A stretch of 7,523 bases of DNA, from NCBI GenBank assembly GCA_913043805.1, contig CAJWMX010000130.1, forward strand, positions 1 through 7,523. The letters run 5' to 3'. Every line of letters begins with the position of its first letter. Position 1 is the stretch's first letter. This document shows positions 6,445-7,523 of the stretch, one piece after another. The DNA is from an uncultured Acidobacteriota bacterium. GTDB taxonomy: Bacteria; Acidobacteriota; Vicinamibacteria; Vicinamibacterales; UBA8438. A program made the translations under genes and the position numbers. The notes beneath the pieces are model-generated. The model saw only the letters and a program-made list of their open reading frames with translations. It ran no database searches and was not told the DNA's origin.

Positions 6445-7317
6445 TCAGATGCCTATTCGCACCCGGGTCGCATAGAAGAGGAAGCGGCCGCATAGCTCCG
6501 ACACCAGCACGAGCCCCAGCGCCGCGTAGGTCAGCCTGGCCACCAGGCGCGACCGGTCGGCCGTCTGGCTGCTCGCCAGCGCGCCGCCGAGGCCGGCGGC
6601 CGCCACGAACAGGAGGACCAGTCGGCTGGCCCAGACGCTGCCATAGTCGTCGGTCAGTCTCGTCGCGCTCGCCGCGGCCGCCGCCGAGACGTCGCCCGCC
6701 AGTGAGGCGAGTTGCACCCCCACGACGAGCGTCTCCGTGCCGAGCATCAGGAGGCCGGCCAGGGCGAGCCACCGGAAGGTCTTCACGGCGCGGTCGGAGC
6801 GCGCCACCAGGGCGGCGGCCACGCCGAGAAGGCCGAGTCGCACGGTGGTGGCGGTGAAGGCAGCCGGTGTTGCCGCACTGTTCCAGGCGGGCTGGGCAGG
6901 CAGCATGTAGATCATGATCTGGCAGTAGAGGAACGCCACCCCCGCTGCCGCCGTCAGGCCCATGACCACCCGGTGCCAGGCCGAGATCCGGACCGCTTGC
7001 CATTCGGCTACCGCCAGCGGCACCAGGCCGATCGCGAACAGCATTCCGAAGAGGATCTCCCGGCTCAGCCAGGACGCCCCGACGTTCACGAGGGCGAGCG
7101 GGGCCTGGAGCGGGGCGGAGAGATGAAAGGGGGCCACCAGCAGGCTGGCAGCAAACACGCCGAAGATCGCCCCGAGCGGTCCGATCCGCCCGGCGAGCGA
7201 AGGACCCGGTTCGTCGCGGTCGGGCTGCCGACCCAGCGCCAGCAGGACGAAGAAGGCGCCCACCGCCGCCTGGCTCAGGACGGTGAAGATCACCAACGAC
7301 CAGTCACGGGGCTCCAT
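6445..7317 (-). CDS. DmsC-like membrane anchor subunit of a molybdoenzyme
   Basis: The 290-residue product is an integral membrane protein with about eight hydrophobic segments (near 8-28, 46-64, 88-106, 115-139, 152-172, 182-205, 228-248 and 259-281). It anchors the catalytic and ferredoxin subunits and exchanges electrons with quinones. His65, at the end of the second segment (VAPFHLSAP), and Glu87 in SWLSREILF fall at the same numbers as residues studied in E. coli DmsC for menaquinol binding; this is from memory of that family. The C-terminal GRFLFYATRVRIGI is also typical. It follows the dmsB-like stop by 15 bp and precedes the chaperone gene by 7 bp, forming one operon. Whether the enzyme acts on DMSO, another S- or N-oxide, or an inorganic sulfur compound cannot be decided. 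Confidence 0.88.
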   Translation of the reverse strand: MEPRDWSLVIFTVLSQAAVGAFFVLLALGRQPDRDEPGPSLAGRIGPLGAIFGVFAASLLVAPFHLSAPLQAPLALVNVGASWLSREILFGMLFAIGLVPLAVAEWQAVRISAWHRVVMGLTAAAGVAFLYCQIMIYMLPAQPAWNSAATPAAFTATTVRLGLLGVAAALVARSDRAVKTFRWLALAGLLMLGTETLVVGVQLASLAGDVSAAAAASATRLTDDYGSVWASRLVLLFVAAAGLGGALASSQTADRSRLVARLTYAALGLVLVSELCGRFLFYATRVRIGI

Positions 7318-7332
7318 CGCCAGCCGCCAGGC

Positions 7333-7523
7333 CTACGAGCGGACCAGCTTCAGCGGGATGAAGCGCACGGCCGGCTTGGTGATGTCGGCATCCGGTAGCG
7401 GGCCGAACTTGTCGGTGGCCCCTTCCCTGGCGGCAATCTCGTCGAGCGTGCCCCACTGCAGCGCCTTGGTCGGGCACGCCTCGGCGCAGGCCGGGCCCCC
7501 GGTGCCGGCGTCGATGCGGTGCG
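7333..7523 (-). CDS. DmsB-like 4Fe-4S ferredoxin subunit, C-terminal part only
   Basis: Reading leftward from the window edge, the minus strand encodes 62 residues ending in a TAG stop at 7333-7335. The part begins HRIDAG and contains GPACAEACPTKALQWG, the C-terminal half of a ferredoxin cluster motif: CxxxCP supplies two ligands of a 4Fe-4S cluster, the others lying upstream outside the window. The rest (PLPDADITKPAVRFIPLK) is the short tail usual for DmsB/NrfC-like electron-transfer subunits. The gene is truncated by the window, not by a mutation. It passes electrons between the catalytic subunit and the DmsC-like anchor, whose start is 15 bp downstream. Assignment to the DmsB-like group rests mainly on this neighbour. 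Confidence 0.85.
   Translation of the reverse strand, partial: HRIDAGTGGPACAEACPTKALQWGTLDEIAAREGATDKFGPLPDADITKPAVRFIPLKLVRS

Noticed and set aside
5687..7003. 438-codon open frame on the minus strand overlapping the anchor and chaperone genes
   Set aside because: It runs out of frame across the dmsC-like and torD-like genes, both of which show strong family motifs; its product is low-complexity Arg/Ser/Gly/Pro.
1..7523. Mobile element, CRISPR array, tRNA or phage genes
   Set aside because: No transposase or integrase motif, no regularly spaced repeats and no tRNA-like cloverleaf was seen; the genes are metabolic and closely packed.

Overview
This is a GC-rich bacterial window carrying seven complete protein genes and the 3' end of an eighth. 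The strong GC bias, the likely leaderless start of metX with a TANNNT -10 box, and the metX-metY route to methionine suggest a high-GC Gram-positive-like lineage, possibly Actinomycetota. The sequence alone cannot place it firmly. No tRNA, rRNA, CRISPR array, insertion sequence or integrase is visible.

Layout: (1) positions 1-105 hold no convincing gene. (2) Positions 106-1946, minus strand, carry a two-gene unit: osmC-like gene, then a two-dinucleotide-fold flavoprotein of the FMO/CzcO type, 8 bp apart. (3) Positions 1947-2059 are a 113-bp divergent promoter region with a perfect 12-bp palindrome and a -10-like box placed so that metX mRNA would start at its ATG. (4) Positions 2060-5094, plus strand, are a compact operon: metX (homoserine O-acyltransferase), metY (O-acetylhomoserine sulfhydrylase) 15 bp later, and a CoA-binding-domain gene whose start overlaps the metY stop as ATGA. 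(5) A short hairpin lies between convergent genes at 5094-5114. (6) Positions 5139-5642, minus strand, encode thiol peroxidase Tpx with its own promoter-like sequence. (7) Positions 5724-7523, minus strand, are the end of a complex iron-sulfur molybdoenzyme operon: the 3' end of a DmsB-like ferredoxin subunit, a DmsC-like membrane anchor, and a TorD/DmsD-type maturation chaperone. The catalytic molybdopterin subunit should lie beyond the right edge.

Functionally, the met operon makes O-acetylhomoserine from homoserine and acetyl-CoA, releasing CoA, and then uses sulfide to make homocysteine. The CoA-binding protein is translationally coupled to it, with unknown role. OsmC and Tpx point to peroxide or thiol stress. 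The DmsBC-TorD set points to respiratory reduction or oxidation by a molybdoenzyme exchanging electrons with the quinone pool; its substrate cannot be told from this window. Everything here belongs to known families. The points most worth checking are the palindrome between osmC and metX, the CoA-binding protein coupled to metY, and the loss of the second cysteine in the OsmC protein. I see no clear evidence of a wholly new system.
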